Part shown: in pieces, positions 27,726 to 37,439 of the stretch | Numbering within the stretch: position 1 is the first letter of the stretch | Layout: every line of letters begins with the position of its first letter | Assembly (NCBI GenBank): GCA_903840165.1 | Contig: CAIMEY010000110.1 | Location: 171,736 to 235,735 of the forward strand | Length of the DNA stretch: 64,000 nucleotides | Reading direction: 5' to 3' | From: an uncultured Myxococcales bacterium | GTDB lineage: Bacteria; Myxococcota_A; UBA9042 | Notes under the pieces: generated by a model | Told to the model about the DNA's origin: nothing | The model's database searches: none | Seen by the model: only the letters and a program-made list of their open reading frames with translations | Translations under genes and position numbers: made by a program

Positions 27726-29225
27726 CTAGGACACAGCCTGAACGCGCGCCAAGGTCTTCTCAGCCGCCTGCCGCACCACCAAGCTGGCATCGGCGCGCCA
27801 AATCTGCAGCAATTGGCTGCGCAACGCAGGGAACTTCTTGCATGTCGCGGGTTCAAGCTGCTCGATCGCCCGCAGGGCCGCGGCGCGAACGGGGTCATGG
27901 GAATTCGTGAGTTGCGCCAGCACCTTGGCCGCGGCGTGATCCAGGGCCTTGCCGCCGATGCCGGTCAACGCCTGCAGCGCGCCGAGGCGCACCAAGGGCA
28001 GCGGCGCATCCAGGGCCTCGACCAGGGCCGGGACCGCGTCATGGTCCAAGGCGGTTGCCAGGGCCACCGCAGGCTCGTGGACACGGCCATCGCGCTCGCC
28101 AAAGAGCTCGATCAGATGGCTAACAGCTTGTTTCCCTTGGCTAAAAATCGCCTGTCTGGCAGCCTGGGCAACCGTCTTGTCGGCGTCTCGGCTGGCGATC
28201 ACCAGGGGCGGGAGCACATGTCCAAGCACGATGGCCGGGCATTTCCTTAACGCTAATGCAGCTTCGCGGCGCACGTCGGCCTCGGCGTCCTTGCAGGCAA
28301 CGGCAGCCTCCAGCGCCAGATCCGCAGGCAATGGGCCCAGGGTCGCTAGGCCATGCCAAGCGTTGGCCCGAACCACGCCACGCCCATCGCGCGTCAAGGC
28401 ATGAAGCGCTGTAGTTTCAAGTGCTTTCCCGGCCTTCTTCAGCGCTGCATCGTCGACGAGCGTTTCGGCAAAGCCGTCCAAGGGCAGGGCCCGCGCCTCG
28501 ATCAACATCGGCTTGCCGAAGCGGGCGAGAATCGCCAGGGCCTGTCGCGCAAGCGCCCGCACCGCCGCATCTGGGTCGGACACGAGGGCGCGAATCCGTG
28601 CGCTCATCGCCTCCAACCCCTCATTTCCCAAAGAAATCAGCGCGGCCAGAGAATTTGCGCGCATCTGGGCATCAGGGTGGCTCAGCGCCAGAAGCAGTGG
28701 CTGCCTCGCCGCTTCGCCAAACTGGATCAGCAGGGGAATCGTTGTACGATCAGCCAGTTCCGAATCAATCCGCAGATGGCGAATCAGCACCGGCAGCGCA
28801 CCTGCGCCCAGACTGAGCACCGCCGCCGGGATGGCCCTGGCCACTTGCGGATCGCGGTCCAGGCACGCGCCCAAGAGCGCGACCGTTGCAGGCTCCACGT
28901 CCTGGCAATTGTGCATGGCCTTGAGCGCAGCCAACCGCACAGAAGCACTGGTATCTTTGAGCAGGACGCTCAAAAGGGGCAGCTCCGCAGCGGATGCTGG
29001 CCCACCCAGGGCAATGGAGGCCAACGCATTGACTTTGACTGGAATTCGCCCGTCCTGTGCCGCCGCCCACATGGCCGGACGCGTCAAAGACTTGGCATGT
29101 TTGCGCAGGAGTTCCTCTGGCAGCAGGTCGGACTCGAAGCCTTCGACAGCAAACACTGTCGCTGGGCGGAGTTCCGTCCTAGCTTTGAGGCCCTGGCCGC
29201 TTGGATCGGCGCTGCTATTGCTCAT
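27726..29225 (-). CDS. HEAT-repeat protein
   Basis: From the ATG at 29225 the 499-aa product has no signal peptide and, after ~60 residues, is built of repeated helical pairs of ~35-38 residues. Typical units read ASVRLAALKAMHNCQ, AQMRANSLAALISLGNEG, AAVRALARQALAIL, VVRANAWHGLATLG and PLVRLGALQALTGIGG. These are HEAT/PBS-lyase-like repeats forming a solenoid that binds proteins. No catalytic domain is attached. The start is chosen because the upstream 24 codons lie outside the repeat pattern. It is divergent from the ATP-grasp gene. Partner unknown. Confidence 0.85.
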   Translation of the reverse strand: MSNSSADPSGQGLKARTELRPATVFAVEGFESDLLPEELLRKHAKSLTRPAMWAAAQDGRIPVKVNALASIALGGPASAAELPLLSVLLKDTSASVRLAALKAMHNCQDVEPATVALLGACLDRDPQVARAIPAAVLSLGAGALPVLIRHLRIDSELADRTTIPLLIQFGEAARQPLLLALSHPDAQMRANSLAALISLGNEGLEAMSARIRALVSDPDAAVRALARQALAILARFGKPMLIEARALPLDGFAETLVDDAALKKAGKALETTALHALTRDGRGVVRANAWHGLATLGPLPADLALEAAVACKDAEADVRREAALALRKCPAIVLGHVLPPLVIASRDADKTVAQAARQAIFSQGKQAVSHLIELFGERDGRVHEPAVALATALDHDAVPALVEALDAPLPLVRLGALQALTGIGGKALDHAAAKVLAQLTNSHDPVRAAALRAIEQLEPATCKKFPALRSQLLQIWRADASLVVRQAAEKTLARVQAVS

Positions 29226-29383
29226 GACCGTCCCGGTACGTGCCCAAAAACATAGCTCACCGCGATCGCGCCGCACCGGCTGACCGTGGGATGCCACGAC
29301 TGTACACCAGTGCCCAGGTGTAGACGAGTCCCCGCGCCGGCCGTTACCCTCGGCGTGGCGCGGGTGCGCTCAAGGTCGACATC

Positions 29384-30601
29384 ATGGACGTGCTGTTTCT
29401 CTCTCCCGGCTATCCAAGTGAAATGCCTGAGTTTGTTCGCGGTTTGGCTGAGGTCGGCGCTCGCGTCTATGGCGTGGGGCCCGAATCGCCCGGAGCGCTT
29501 GCGCACACCGCCAAGCGGCACCTCGCCGCTTACCTGCAGGTGCCGAACCTGTGGGATGAACAAGACACGATCAGCAGGATTATTCGCTGGTTGGGTGGGC
29601 GAACCATGGATCGAGTCGAGACGTGCGCCGAGTATTCGGTCGTGCTCGCTGCTCGTCTGCGCGAGGCGTTGGGGCTCCCCGGCCTCAGCGTAGAGGCGGC
29701 TATCTGCTTTCGCGACAAAGAGAAAATGAAGCAGAAGCTCGACGATGCCGGGTTGCGCACGCCTCGACATCAGCGCGCCACCAGCGTTGAGGAGATCCGA
29801 GCTGCCGCCGACCGCATAGGCTATCCCCTGATTGTAAAACCAATTTCGGGGGCTGGGTCTGCCAATACCTTTCGCTGCGATGACTTGGCGGAGCTCGACC
29901 GCGCCATTGCCGGAACGGCCAAGGTCGCCGAGGTAAGTGTCGAGGAGTTTATCGAAGGCGAAGAATTCACTTTCGATACCCTGACTTCCAACGGGAAGAT
30001 CCTATACCACAACATCGCCTGGTATCGGCCTCGGCCTTTGCAAGCGCGCAGCCACGAATGGATTTCGCCGCAAGTCATCGCCTTGCGCGACGTCAATGCT
30101 GCCCAGTTGCAGGGCGGCGTAGAACTGGGACGGCGGGTCATTGAAGCCCTTGGTTTCCAGAGTGGTTTTACGCATATGGAGTGGTATCTGCGCGCAAATG
30201 GTGAAGTTGTCTTTGGCGAAATTGGTGGACGGCCTCCCGGCGCGCGGCAGGTCGATCAGATGAACTATGCTTGTGATTTCGACAGCTTTCGTGAATGGGC
30301 CCGCATCGTGTGCTGGGGGGCCCTCGAAGCAAAAATCGAGCGCCGCTACAACGTCGCCACGATCTTCAAGAGGGCCCAAGGGCCAGGCCGGATCGTCGCC
30401 ATCGATGGTTTGGAACGCCTTCGCCGCGACTTTGGTCCGGCGATCGTCTGGGAGAACTTGCTGCCTGTGGGCGCCCAACGACGTAACTGGTTGCAAACAT
30501 TGATTTCAGATGGGTTTCTGGTCCTGCGTCATCCGGACCTGCAGACCACCCTGCGCATGGCCGATCGCGTGGGTGAGGAGCTTCGCCTCTATGCGCGGTA
30601 G
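29384..30601 (+). CDS. ATP-grasp domain protein (carboxylate-amine ligase-like)
   Basis: The 405-aa protein starts with a preATP-grasp Rossmann-like region (MDVLFLSPGYPSEM). The ATP-grasp core follows, with FRDKEKMKQKLDDAGLRTP, YPLIVKPISGAGSANT (nucleotide-binding lysine), VEEFIEGEEFTFDT and FGEIGGRPPGA, which should bind metal through Glu. It ligates a carboxylate to an amine or thiol with ATP as energy source, like biotin carboxylase, PurK or peptide ligases; the substrate cannot be named. It stands alone between a divergent HEAT gene and a convergent lipoprotein gene. Confidence 0.85.
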   Translation: MDVLFLSPGYPSEMPEFVRGLAEVGARVYGVGPESPGALAHTAKRHLAAYLQVPNLWDEQDTISRIIRWLGGRTMDRVETCAEYSVVLAARLREALGLPGLSVEAAICFRDKEKMKQKLDDAGLRTPRHQRATSVEEIRAAADRIGYPLIVKPISGAGSANTFRCDDLAELDRAIAGTAKVAEVSVEEFIEGEEFTFDTLTSNGKILYHNIAWYRPRPLQARSHEWISPQVIALRDVNAAQLQGGVELGRRVIEALGFQSGFTHMEWYLRANGEVVFGEIGGRPPGARQVDQMNYACDFDSFREWARIVCWGALEAKIERRYNVATIFKRAQGPGRIVAIDGLERLRRDFGPAIVWENLLPVGAQRRNWLQTLISDGFLVLRHPDLQTTLRMADRVGEELRLYAR

Positions 30602-30640
30602 CGCCTTGATCGCAAGACCAAAATCGCTCGCAAGGCCCAG

Positions 30641-31186
30641 CTAAGGCAGCCCATTGGCGCGCCCGTAGATCACTGCCGGGCCATCGGGCGTCTGCAAGGC
30701 CAATTCACCCTTGGCTGCGGCCTGGAGGTTGAACAGCAAAGTCTGACCTATTTCAGTGACTTGGCTGGACCACTTGGCCTCCAACACCAATTGCAACTGT
30801 TGCGCATCGCCAAATCGCAGGGAAGCCCGCCCGCGCTGGACAATCTTGGCTGGACTGCCGGCGGGATAGCGGTAGAAGTAGTAAACCGGCGAAATGCCTT
30901 GTAAATCTGGCTCGAAGATCGTGCCCATTTCGGCAAACTGCAGAGCGCGGATCGTCCCTTGACCGTCATCATAGACCCAAAGGTCATAGAGATCTGTCAT
31001 CTCAACGGGTTGCCAGAGGTTTGGATTGGACGCGGCATCGATTGCAATGTCACCCGCCGCCACGTCAGCCGAATCGACAGCGCTTGCGTCGCCGTTTGGC
31101 GCAGAAGGCACGGCAGATTGGGCACATGCGGTCAATACCAGCGCCCATGCGCCGACCAACCAACGGGCTTGCCTAATTTGGACCAT
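30641..31186 (-). CDS. Small lipoprotein, unknown function
   Basis: Starting at the ATG at 31186, the 181-aa product has a signal peptide with lipobox VLTACAQ. A short Asp/Ala/Ser linker (residues ~25-55) follows, then a ~125-residue soluble domain without Cys repeats. The domain has an alternating hydrophobic pattern (YDLWVYDDGQGTIRALQF, ASLRFGDAQQLQLVLEA) suggesting a beta-rich fold. It converges with the ATP-grasp gene (39-bp gap). Not recognised; role unknown beyond lipid-anchored envelope protein. Confidence 0.65.
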   Translation of the reverse strand: MVQIRQARWLVGAWALVLTACAQSAVPSAPNGDASAVDSADVAAGDIAIDAASNPNLWQPVEMTDLYDLWVYDDGQGTIRALQFAEMGTIFEPDLQGISPVYYFYRYPAGSPAKIVQRGRASLRFGDAQQLQLVLEAKWSSQVTEIGQTLLFNLQAAAKGELALQTPDGPAVIYGRANGLP

Positions 31187-31466
31187 GACCAGACTCCACT
31201 GCTGCCGACGGCGGCAAAATGGCCGCGTTGGCCGAATCAATTCATAATAGAGTCAGAGTATTGACTCATTGGGCACCAAAGCAGTTTTGCGGCCCAAACG
31301 CGTCAGCCAGCCCCGCGCGAATGGAACCCAGCTAGGCCCCCTGCCGGCACTCGGCGTCGCCAGCCGAAGCGTGCCACTGTGCCCGCGTTTGCTTGCGCCC
31401 AGGCGGCGATGGTGTTCCACTACGCGTCCGCGCGTTTTTGCGCCATCTTTGCAGGTTTATCCGTCC

Positions 31467-32318
31467 ATGTGCCCGTCCCCAGACGTTCCCGACATGCCCC
31501 GCGGCTTCATCGTGCCCATTGGCGGGGCCGAAGACAAGATCAGCGATCGCGTCATCTTGCGCCGTTTCCTTGAGATCTGTGGCGGTCGGCAAGCGCGCAT
31601 CGCCATTATCCCGACGGCCTCGGAACTGGCCAGCACGGGGCGCAAGTATGAGCAAGTATTCCGCGAACTTGGCGCGGAGTGGGCGCGCGAACTGCCGTTT
31701 CGTCAGCGCACCGATTGCGATCGCAGCGATTGGCTCGACGACCTCAATGAGGCGACCGGTGTTTTTATCACTGGCGGCAATCAGTTGCGCTTGTCGACCA
31801 TTCTCGGCGGTACCGAAGTAGCGCAGGTGCTCCGGCGGCGTAACGCCCGAGGCATGCACATCGCGGGCACTTCGGCTGGAGCGGCATTTGTCAGTGAACA
31901 CATGATTGCCAATGGCAAAGCGGGTAGCACGCCTATTGCCGGGGCGGTCGCTTTGGCACCCGGGCTCGGCCTGACCAATCGCATCGTCGTCGATCAACAT
32001 TTCCGCGAGCGCGACCGCTTGGGCCGCTTGATGGCCGCCATCGCCTACAACCCCTTTGTCGTTGGCATGGGCCTGGACGAAAACACCGCCGGCTTCATCG
32101 GGCCAGATAACCGCATGGAAATCGTCGGTTTTGGTGCGATCACGATCATCGATGTGTCGCAACTCAGCTACTCCGGCATGGCCACAGCCAGTGAAGGAGC
32201 GCCGGTCAACCTCATCGGCGTTCGCCTGCATGTTCTGAGCCATGGTGCCGGATTTAGTCTGGAAACGCGCCAGGCATGGCCGCCTCCTGGGCCCGAGTTT
32301 GCCGAAGAGCCCGTGTAA
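31467..32318 (+). CDS. Cyanophycinase (peptidase family S51)
   Basis: The start at 31467 gives 283 aa, matching the family. Key features are FIVPIGGAEDKISDR at the N-terminus, IAIIPTASE, the nucleophile motif AGTSAGAAFVSEHM and GLTNRIVVDQHFRERDRLGRL. Cyanophycinase cleaves cyanophycin (a poly-Asp backbone with Arg side chains) to beta-Asp-Arg dipeptides, allowing nitrogen reserves to be mobilised. No cyanophycin synthetase is in the window. The frame is open for 66 codons further upstream, without family resemblance. A secreted variant is unlikely because no signal peptide is seen from this start. Confidence 0.9.
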   Translation: MCPSPDVPDMPRGFIVPIGGAEDKISDRVILRRFLEICGGRQARIAIIPTASELASTGRKYEQVFRELGAEWARELPFRQRTDCDRSDWLDDLNEATGVFITGGNQLRLSTILGGTEVAQVLRRRNARGMHIAGTSAGAAFVSEHMIANGKAGSTPIAGAVALAPGLGLTNRIVVDQHFRERDRLGRLMAAIAYNPFVVGMGLDENTAGFIGPDNRMEIVGFGAITIIDVSQLSYSGMATASEGAPVNLIGVRLHVLSHGAGFSLETRQAWPPPGPEFAEEPV

Positions 32319-32356
32319 CGTAGAGCTTCTGGGGCTACAAACCGCACAAAACTCAA

Positions 32357-33298
32357 CTAGTTGGTGCAGCGCGCATCATCGGCGTCGAGAAACTGCACGA
32401 TTTGATCCTTGGCAGCGACGACCTCGGCGCAGTCGACTTCACCATTGCCATCTGTGTCTAAATTCAAGCCCTTAGCGTCCACGCGCACCATCGTCGCATG
32501 ATTGGCCGCGTCGTTGGCGTGGACTGCAAACGTCGACGTGCACAAGCCGTTGGACCCCGCGACGACGTACATCTCATTGCTGCGGACAGCTCCTCCAGAA
32601 AACTTACCATCTATGCCTAGTTGTGCGTCAACAACGGCCAAGCTGCGCTGCACCACTTGCATGTCACAAGCTTTGCCGAGGTGAAAGGTGACGCCAGGAA
32701 GTCCGTCATGGTCCGCATCGATGATGCGCGGATCGGTCGCAGAACTTGGCATGGATTCAGCTAATGGATCAGTCAGTTGCAGCCCCCAGAGCTGCACTTC
32801 CATGCCACCGGCGTAACTCAGGTGCGTATCAGCGCCCAGGATCGAACTCTCCACAGCGATGACGCCGACGCTGTCCAGGGCGGCCTGTGGAAAAATTGTC
32901 GTCTGGCCCAGGACGGGCGTCGATTGCAGAAAGCAGATCTGCCGTTTCTCGTGCAAATGCCGCCCCTCTTGGATCATCGTCACCCGCGTCAGGGTGTGGG
33001 CCCTCTGCTCCATGGCGTCGCCAAGCACCACGCACGATGACCAATCCGTCGCCAGGACCCAGGTGCCCGTCATCGAAATGCCGGTCTGTTGCTGCGCAGT
33101 TACAGTATCCGCAGTCGCGTCTCCCGGCAGCGCAGGGGCATCCACGGCGGTGCCTGTGCTGTCCAGGACCTGGGCGTCAAAAAGACTTGGGGTCGGCAAT
33201 GGCGTGCAAGCATTTGATATGATTAAGATTAATCCGGCCAATGTCGCCGCGAGGGGAGATGTATACCACCGAGTTAAACCTTTGAAATAATGAATCAT
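32357..33298 (-). CDS. Lipoprotein with EF-hand-like C-terminus
   Basis: The 313-aa product from the ATG at 33298 (SD GGAAGGG) has a long hydrophobic signal with lipobox IISNAC and a Thr/Asp/Ala linker. A ~200-residue domain follows, including a Cys-bearing segment. The C-terminal stretch LNLDTDGNGEVDCAEVV has the spacing of an EF-hand/dockerin-like calcium loop, and DADHDGLPGV looks similar. An alternative ATG at 33340 overlaps the stop of the upstream glycosidase-like gene in an ATGA; either way the genes are coupled or nearly so. Calcium binding and outer-surface location are inferred; function unknown. Confidence 0.7.
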   Translation of the reverse strand: MIHYFKGLTRWYTSPLAATLAGLILIISNACTPLPTPSLFDAQVLDSTGTAVDAPALPGDATADTVTAQQQTGISMTGTWVLATDWSSCVVLGDAMEQRAHTLTRVTMIQEGRHLHEKRQICFLQSTPVLGQTTIFPQAALDSVGVIAVESSILGADTHLSYAGGMEVQLWGLQLTDPLAESMPSSATDPRIIDADHDGLPGVTFHLGKACDMQVVQRSLAVVDAQLGIDGKFSGGAVRSNEMYVVAGSNGLCTSTFAVHANDAANHATMVRVDAKGLNLDTDGNGEVDCAEVVAAKDQIVQFLDADDARCTN

Positions 33299-33336
33299 TG
33301 CCCTTCCGATCGCCTTCCCCACTGCCGCTTTCCAGC

Positions 33337-35451
33337 TCATTGCAACCGCACCACCGGGTAGATGTTGAGCGTGCGCGCCAGAGCCAGGGCGTCAGCCTGG
33401 GTACCCTGGAAGAGGTGCAGGTTCCAAGTTACTGACATTCCAATGGGAATCGTCTCATCGAGCAGGGTAATCCAAGGCTGGCCGGGGAAAATGCCCACCG
33501 CCGTATGCACAGTGGTCCAATCCTCAATCATGTACCAGCCTTGGCCCAGGCCAACCAGGCCATTGCCCAGGGGCAGCCAAGCGCCGTCCTTGGCGAAGGC
33601 AAAGGCGCTAAACGGATAAGTCCGCACTTCGTCATCCAAAAGGCCCGGGCTGACCTCGATCGCGTCTTGCATCAGGGGCAGGTACATGCCCACCGCCCGT
33701 GTCGTGGTGTCGCAACTGGCACAGGTCGACGTCTTGATGGCCACGTGCACTTCCCAATGCTTTTCACCTACTTGAAACCAGTGGGCTGTCACAGGTCGGT
33801 CTGAAGACGTCAGCGTGATCGGCAGTGGAGGGTCCACTTCTGGGCCGGTCGGGTTGGGATTGGGCACGTGGTCGACCAGCGTGACCCCGCCGTTTTGCAA
33901 GTCGACCATCGCCAACGTCACGGAGTTTGCCTTGCCCAACTTCTGCAACAGAGGCTTAGCTAGTGTACTCACCTGATCTTGAAGCGTTTCATTCATCGTC
34001 AGGCCAAATTGCACTTCGCCAAACCACGGATTGACGCCCGAGCAGTCGCTGACCTCGGCCCGCCAGAGTGACTCCCAAAGACCCGGCAGCGCCTTCTGCA
34101 CAGCACTGACGTCCAGCCCCTGTTTGCCTGCATAGGTCGCGAATTGTTCAAGCGCCAAGACGCGGTTACGCGCCACGGTGTTGCCTACGCGTACGGGCCC
34201 GTCCTGCTCGATTTCCCAGACGGCGTCCAGAGGTCCATGGCCACCGAGCCAGCGGTGCAGGCTGTCCGTCGAGCCCGGCTGCCACGTTCCGTCCAGAAGG
34301 GGCGGGGCAGGTTTGCTTGGAATATTCTTGGCTTTGAGGTGCCGTACGTAATCGCCAATGCGCAACATCGCCGCGCCGGATGCTTGAGTTGCAGCCAATT
34401 CAGCTTCAAATTCAGCCACTCGCGCTGGGTCGTGCGGCGCAGTCGGTGCCATGTACGGGTCATTGGGGCCGACGGCTGTGGTGCCAACCGCACGCAACTC
34501 CCCGTCATCATAGTAATTCCATGACAACTGCAAGGGCGGCTGTCCGGCGCCAGAAGCCGTGCCGTCAATGCCGCCTCCAGCGACGATCAAGTCGCCACCT
34601 TCTGAGCTGTACAGGGGCCACCAGTTACCACTCTCCGCAGAGTGCTGATAACTCCACAGGTTTTTGGGAAATAGGCCGACCTGGTAGCCCTCAGCGACCA
34701 GCACTTTTTGCCGGCCCTCGCCCGCCTGTCCTTCCTGGTTGAAGACCACGCCAGATAGAGGTAAGCAGTTGTCCGCAAAGACTTTGCGCGTCGCGGCGAT
34801 GGAGCGGTGCAGGTCATCGCGGGGAAAAGCCAGGAACAGCTGGTCGCTGTAGTGAAAACTGATGAGTTCTGCCTGGCCGCGCCATGCCAATTTCTGAAGA
34901 AGAGCAAGTACTTGGGGATGCCGCTTGGCCATCACGTCGACCATCCGGCCCTGCATTTCAAAGTCGACGCCCCAGTCGGGGTGCTTCTCGTACATCTGCA
35001 GTAGGGGATAGAAGGTTTCCTCGACGATGTAGTCTTCTACTTTGGCGTCACCCCAGCCCTTGTTGCTGTCTTTATTGAGAAAAATGTGCGATCCGTCAGC
35101 ATCGTCCCACTCTAGGCCGCCGATGACGTATTCGATGTTGAAATGAAACAGAGACACCGCGAATCGATTGCGTTTTACGTCGGGTGGCACGGTTTCTGGA
35201 TAGGCAATACCACCGATGCCGGGGCACGTGGCCGCCGTTACCTCAGCGGCATCGCTCAGCCAGGCATCGCCACCGCCATCGGTTGTCGCGTCGCCGGTAG
35301 AATCACTCACCGTATCAATGGATTGGCTTGTCTTGCCGGGCGTGGAATCGCCCGAGTTGCCGCAGCCGTAGAGGCCCAGGCACCCAGACAGGCCAAGCCA
35401 CGCCGACAGGGCAACAACAGTCAGTGACAAAGATTTATGATTCCAACGCAT
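33337..35451 (-). CDS. Secreted lipoprotein resembling glycoside hydrolase (GH57/GH38-like barrel)
   Basis: The 704-aa product has a signal peptide with lipobox LSGCLG and an Asp/Thr/Gly linker. It then has a large catalytic-looking domain from residue ~95 beginning RFAVSLFHFNIEYVIGGLEW. The FHFN..Y start, the later Glu-bearing VVFNQEGQAGEG and the beta/alpha spacing resemble GH57/GH38-type or polysaccharide-deacetylase-like barrels, but the match is from memory and not firm. The C-terminal ~200 residues look beta-rich. The start is taken at the third of three clustered Met codons. Its stop overlaps a possible start of the downstream lipoprotein (ATGA). It would act outside the cell on polysaccharide, if the fold call holds. 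Confidence 0.65.
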   Translation of the reverse strand: MRWNHKSLSLTVVALSAWLGLSGCLGLYGCGNSGDSTPGKTSQSIDTVSDSTGDATTDGGGDAWLSDAAEVTAATCPGIGGIAYPETVPPDVKRNRFAVSLFHFNIEYVIGGLEWDDADGSHIFLNKDSNKGWGDAKVEDYIVEETFYPLLQMYEKHPDWGVDFEMQGRMVDVMAKRHPQVLALLQKLAWRGQAELISFHYSDQLFLAFPRDDLHRSIAATRKVFADNCLPLSGVVFNQEGQAGEGRQKVLVAEGYQVGLFPKNLWSYQHSAESGNWWPLYSSEGGDLIVAGGGIDGTASGAGQPPLQLSWNYYDDGELRAVGTTAVGPNDPYMAPTAPHDPARVAEFEAELAATQASGAAMLRIGDYVRHLKAKNIPSKPAPPLLDGTWQPGSTDSLHRWLGGHGPLDAVWEIEQDGPVRVGNTVARNRVLALEQFATYAGKQGLDVSAVQKALPGLWESLWRAEVSDCSGVNPWFGEVQFGLTMNETLQDQVSTLAKPLLQKLGKANSVTLAMVDLQNGGVTLVDHVPNPNPTGPEVDPPLPITLTSSDRPVTAHWFQVGEKHWEVHVAIKTSTCASCDTTTRAVGMYLPLMQDAIEVSPGLLDDEVRTYPFSAFAFAKDGAWLPLGNGLVGLGQGWYMIEDWTTVHTAVGIFPGQPWITLLDETIPIGMSVTWNLHLFQGTQADALALARTLNIYPVVRLQ

Positions 35452-35639
35452 CATCGAGGCCCAGCCTAGCATTCCGTCCGCGGACGCCTTGCTTGCAGCG
35501 TGCCATACGCCAGCTCCCGTCGCTATGGGGGCGCGGAATCTGCTCGTCGATCGGGCCGTCGGGCCTGGATAGGCCGAGAAAAGACCTTGGCTTAGGCCGT
35601 CCTCCCTCGGTCCGGCGTCAGGACTTTCTGCTGCCTGCG

Positions 35640-37148
35640 CTAGGCCGCTTCGTCGGTCTGCGCCATCGCCTCAGGGATTTGCTCCAGGGCATCGCGAATT
35701 CGGCCGACGGTGTAGCCCTTGGCCACGGAGACAAACGCAATTCCCCGTTGTTTGCAGGCTTGCTCAGCCGCCGCGCTCAACTGATCGTTGGCGAAGATCT
35801 CCAAGAAGAGCGCCACATCGGTCTGGTCGGCGAAATCTGGGTTATCCAACAAATTAGCGTTCTTCTCACTGTCCGGGCTGAGCCACTGTACGGCCGAGCA
35901 GCCGAAGTACGCAGCCACGCGTGCGCGGCTTGATTCCCGGGGCTGCCCACCGACGATCGTCACCCTCTTGCCGCGAATCGCCGTCCACGGTAGCCCTTCT
36001 GTAGGCGTCAGAGACAGCTGGCCCGCCTCCTGCTCGTCTTCGGCCTCGGCGTCCTGCTCCAGGGCACGAATCGCCCGTTTGAGGACCTTGAACCGCGACA
36101 GCTTGGTCACCTCGGGAAACGGCGTCAGCAGGCGCACCAAACGGCGGTCTTCCTGCGCCACGCCGGACTTCAAGACATGGTCCAGTTGCGAAATGAGCGC
36201 TTCCGGCCCGGCACCCTGGTCGACTAGCTCGCTGAGTTGCTGCAGATCCCGCAGCGGATCGATGACGACCTCGCCTGAGCTTTCGCGGGCAAATTCAACC
36301 ATTTGCTGCCAGAACCAATGGGCATCGGCACTCCAGTTTTCTCCGTGCTCCGCCACATGTTGGCGCGACAAGCCATGGACAAAGCCAGGCCGGTAGTCCC
36401 GCTGGAAGGCGGTCCATGCCGAGAACAGGTGGTCCACCGGCTTGTCATACTCCAGTTCAACCAAGTAGTTACGCGCGGGCGGTTCTTGCATGCAGCGTGC
36501 ACGCGCGACCAAGTGGCCGATCAGCAATCGCTGCATTTCCCGAGGCAATTCAGCGAGAAACTGCAGCTTCTCGGGACGGGCCATGCGGTCGAGCCGGCGG
36601 AACTCGGCGCGAATCACGGCCTCATCGTCATAATTCGTAGGTGGTTCACAGAGTTCTGTGACGAGCTCCTGCCAGCGAACGGGATCGAGTTTGGCACTAG
36701 CCACGGGACGCGCAGCCGATGCCTCGGAGCGGGCCGCTTCCAACCGCCGATTGCGGATATCGTCACCCGTGGAACTCGGCGTGCGGATGGGAAAAGTCCG
36801 CAGATCGGCACTTGGTCCCGACGACGAACCTTCGGCGGCGTGCAGTTGGGCAAAGGCCGCGCTGGGAATGTGCAGCTGCACCGTGCCACCTGCATCGCGA
36901 AACGCTAAGACCAAACGCGCCCAACGCAATTGCAGGGCGTCCCGGTCACGATCGAGTTGATCGCGCAGCACGGGTAGGTTCGGATCGAGGCGCAGGCTAG
37001 GGCGGTGGACTAGGAGTTCCTCAAGCCTCAAGCGTTGCTCGCCGAGTTGTTCTAGCTCCACGTCTACAGATCGAATATCGCTGAGTAATCCTTCTGTACC
37101 GCGATTGGCCGCAGCCAGCCAATTGTCAATATCGCGCGCCCAACCCAT
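35640..37148 (-). CDS. DUF2325-like protein with long helical N-terminal region
   Basis: The 502-aa protein has no signal peptide. Residues 10-85 are a coiled-coil-like, Leu/Arg/Glu-rich segment. Residues ~150-370 are an all-helical region with Trp/Phe-rich stretches (ADAHWFWQQMVEFA). The C-terminus (~395-490) is a Rossmann-like DUF2325-type domain, with VTIVGGQPRESSRARV, DVALFLEIFANDQLS and RGIAFVSVAKG. DUF2325 domains are short and of unknown function; fusion to this helical region is what I would note. It is divergent from the amidohydrolase, whose open frame begins 4 bp away on the other strand. Confidence 0.65.
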   Translation of the reverse strand: MGWARDIDNWLAAANRGTEGLLSDIRSVDVELEQLGEQRLRLEELLVHRPSLRLDPNLPVLRDQLDRDRDALQLRWARLVLAFRDAGGTVQLHIPSAAFAQLHAAEGSSSGPSADLRTFPIRTPSSTGDDIRNRRLEAARSEASAARPVASAKLDPVRWQELVTELCEPPTNYDDEAVIRAEFRRLDRMARPEKLQFLAELPREMQRLLIGHLVARARCMQEPPARNYLVELEYDKPVDHLFSAWTAFQRDYRPGFVHGLSRQHVAEHGENWSADAHWFWQQMVEFARESSGEVVIDPLRDLQQLSELVDQGAGPEALISQLDHVLKSGVAQEDRRLVRLLTPFPEVTKLSRFKVLKRAIRALEQDAEAEDEQEAGQLSLTPTEGLPWTAIRGKRVTIVGGQPRESSRARVAAYFGCSAVQWLSPDSEKNANLLDNPDFADQTDVALFLEIFANDQLSAAAEQACKQRGIAFVSVAKGYTVGRIRDALEQIPEAMAQTDEAA

Positions 37149-37439
37149 CGTATGCCCCCTTTGAGACGTTTAGCCTGGCACGGCCAAATTGGTCGCGCCA
37201 AACGAAAAGTCGATTCCCGCTGCAATCGTAAGCAGTTGTCTGTCATTCGCTCGAATGCCTGGACCGGCCCGCGGGTCATTGGGCCAGCCGCCCATGCGTT
37301 GGGCCCCAGAAGGCGCGAGGCCATCACGGAGAAGCCATTGGAAATCCAGGAAATAGCGCCCTGCTGTCCCGATCGAATCTCGCCCTTGCAACCAGCCCAT
37401 TCGCTGACTCCAGATCCACCAGAAGATGTTGCCCGGGAA

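Noticed and set aside
37152..37439. 96-codon N-terminal extension of the amidohydrolase
   Set aside because: Composition is unlike the family and it would start 4 bp from a divergent gene, leaving no promoter space.
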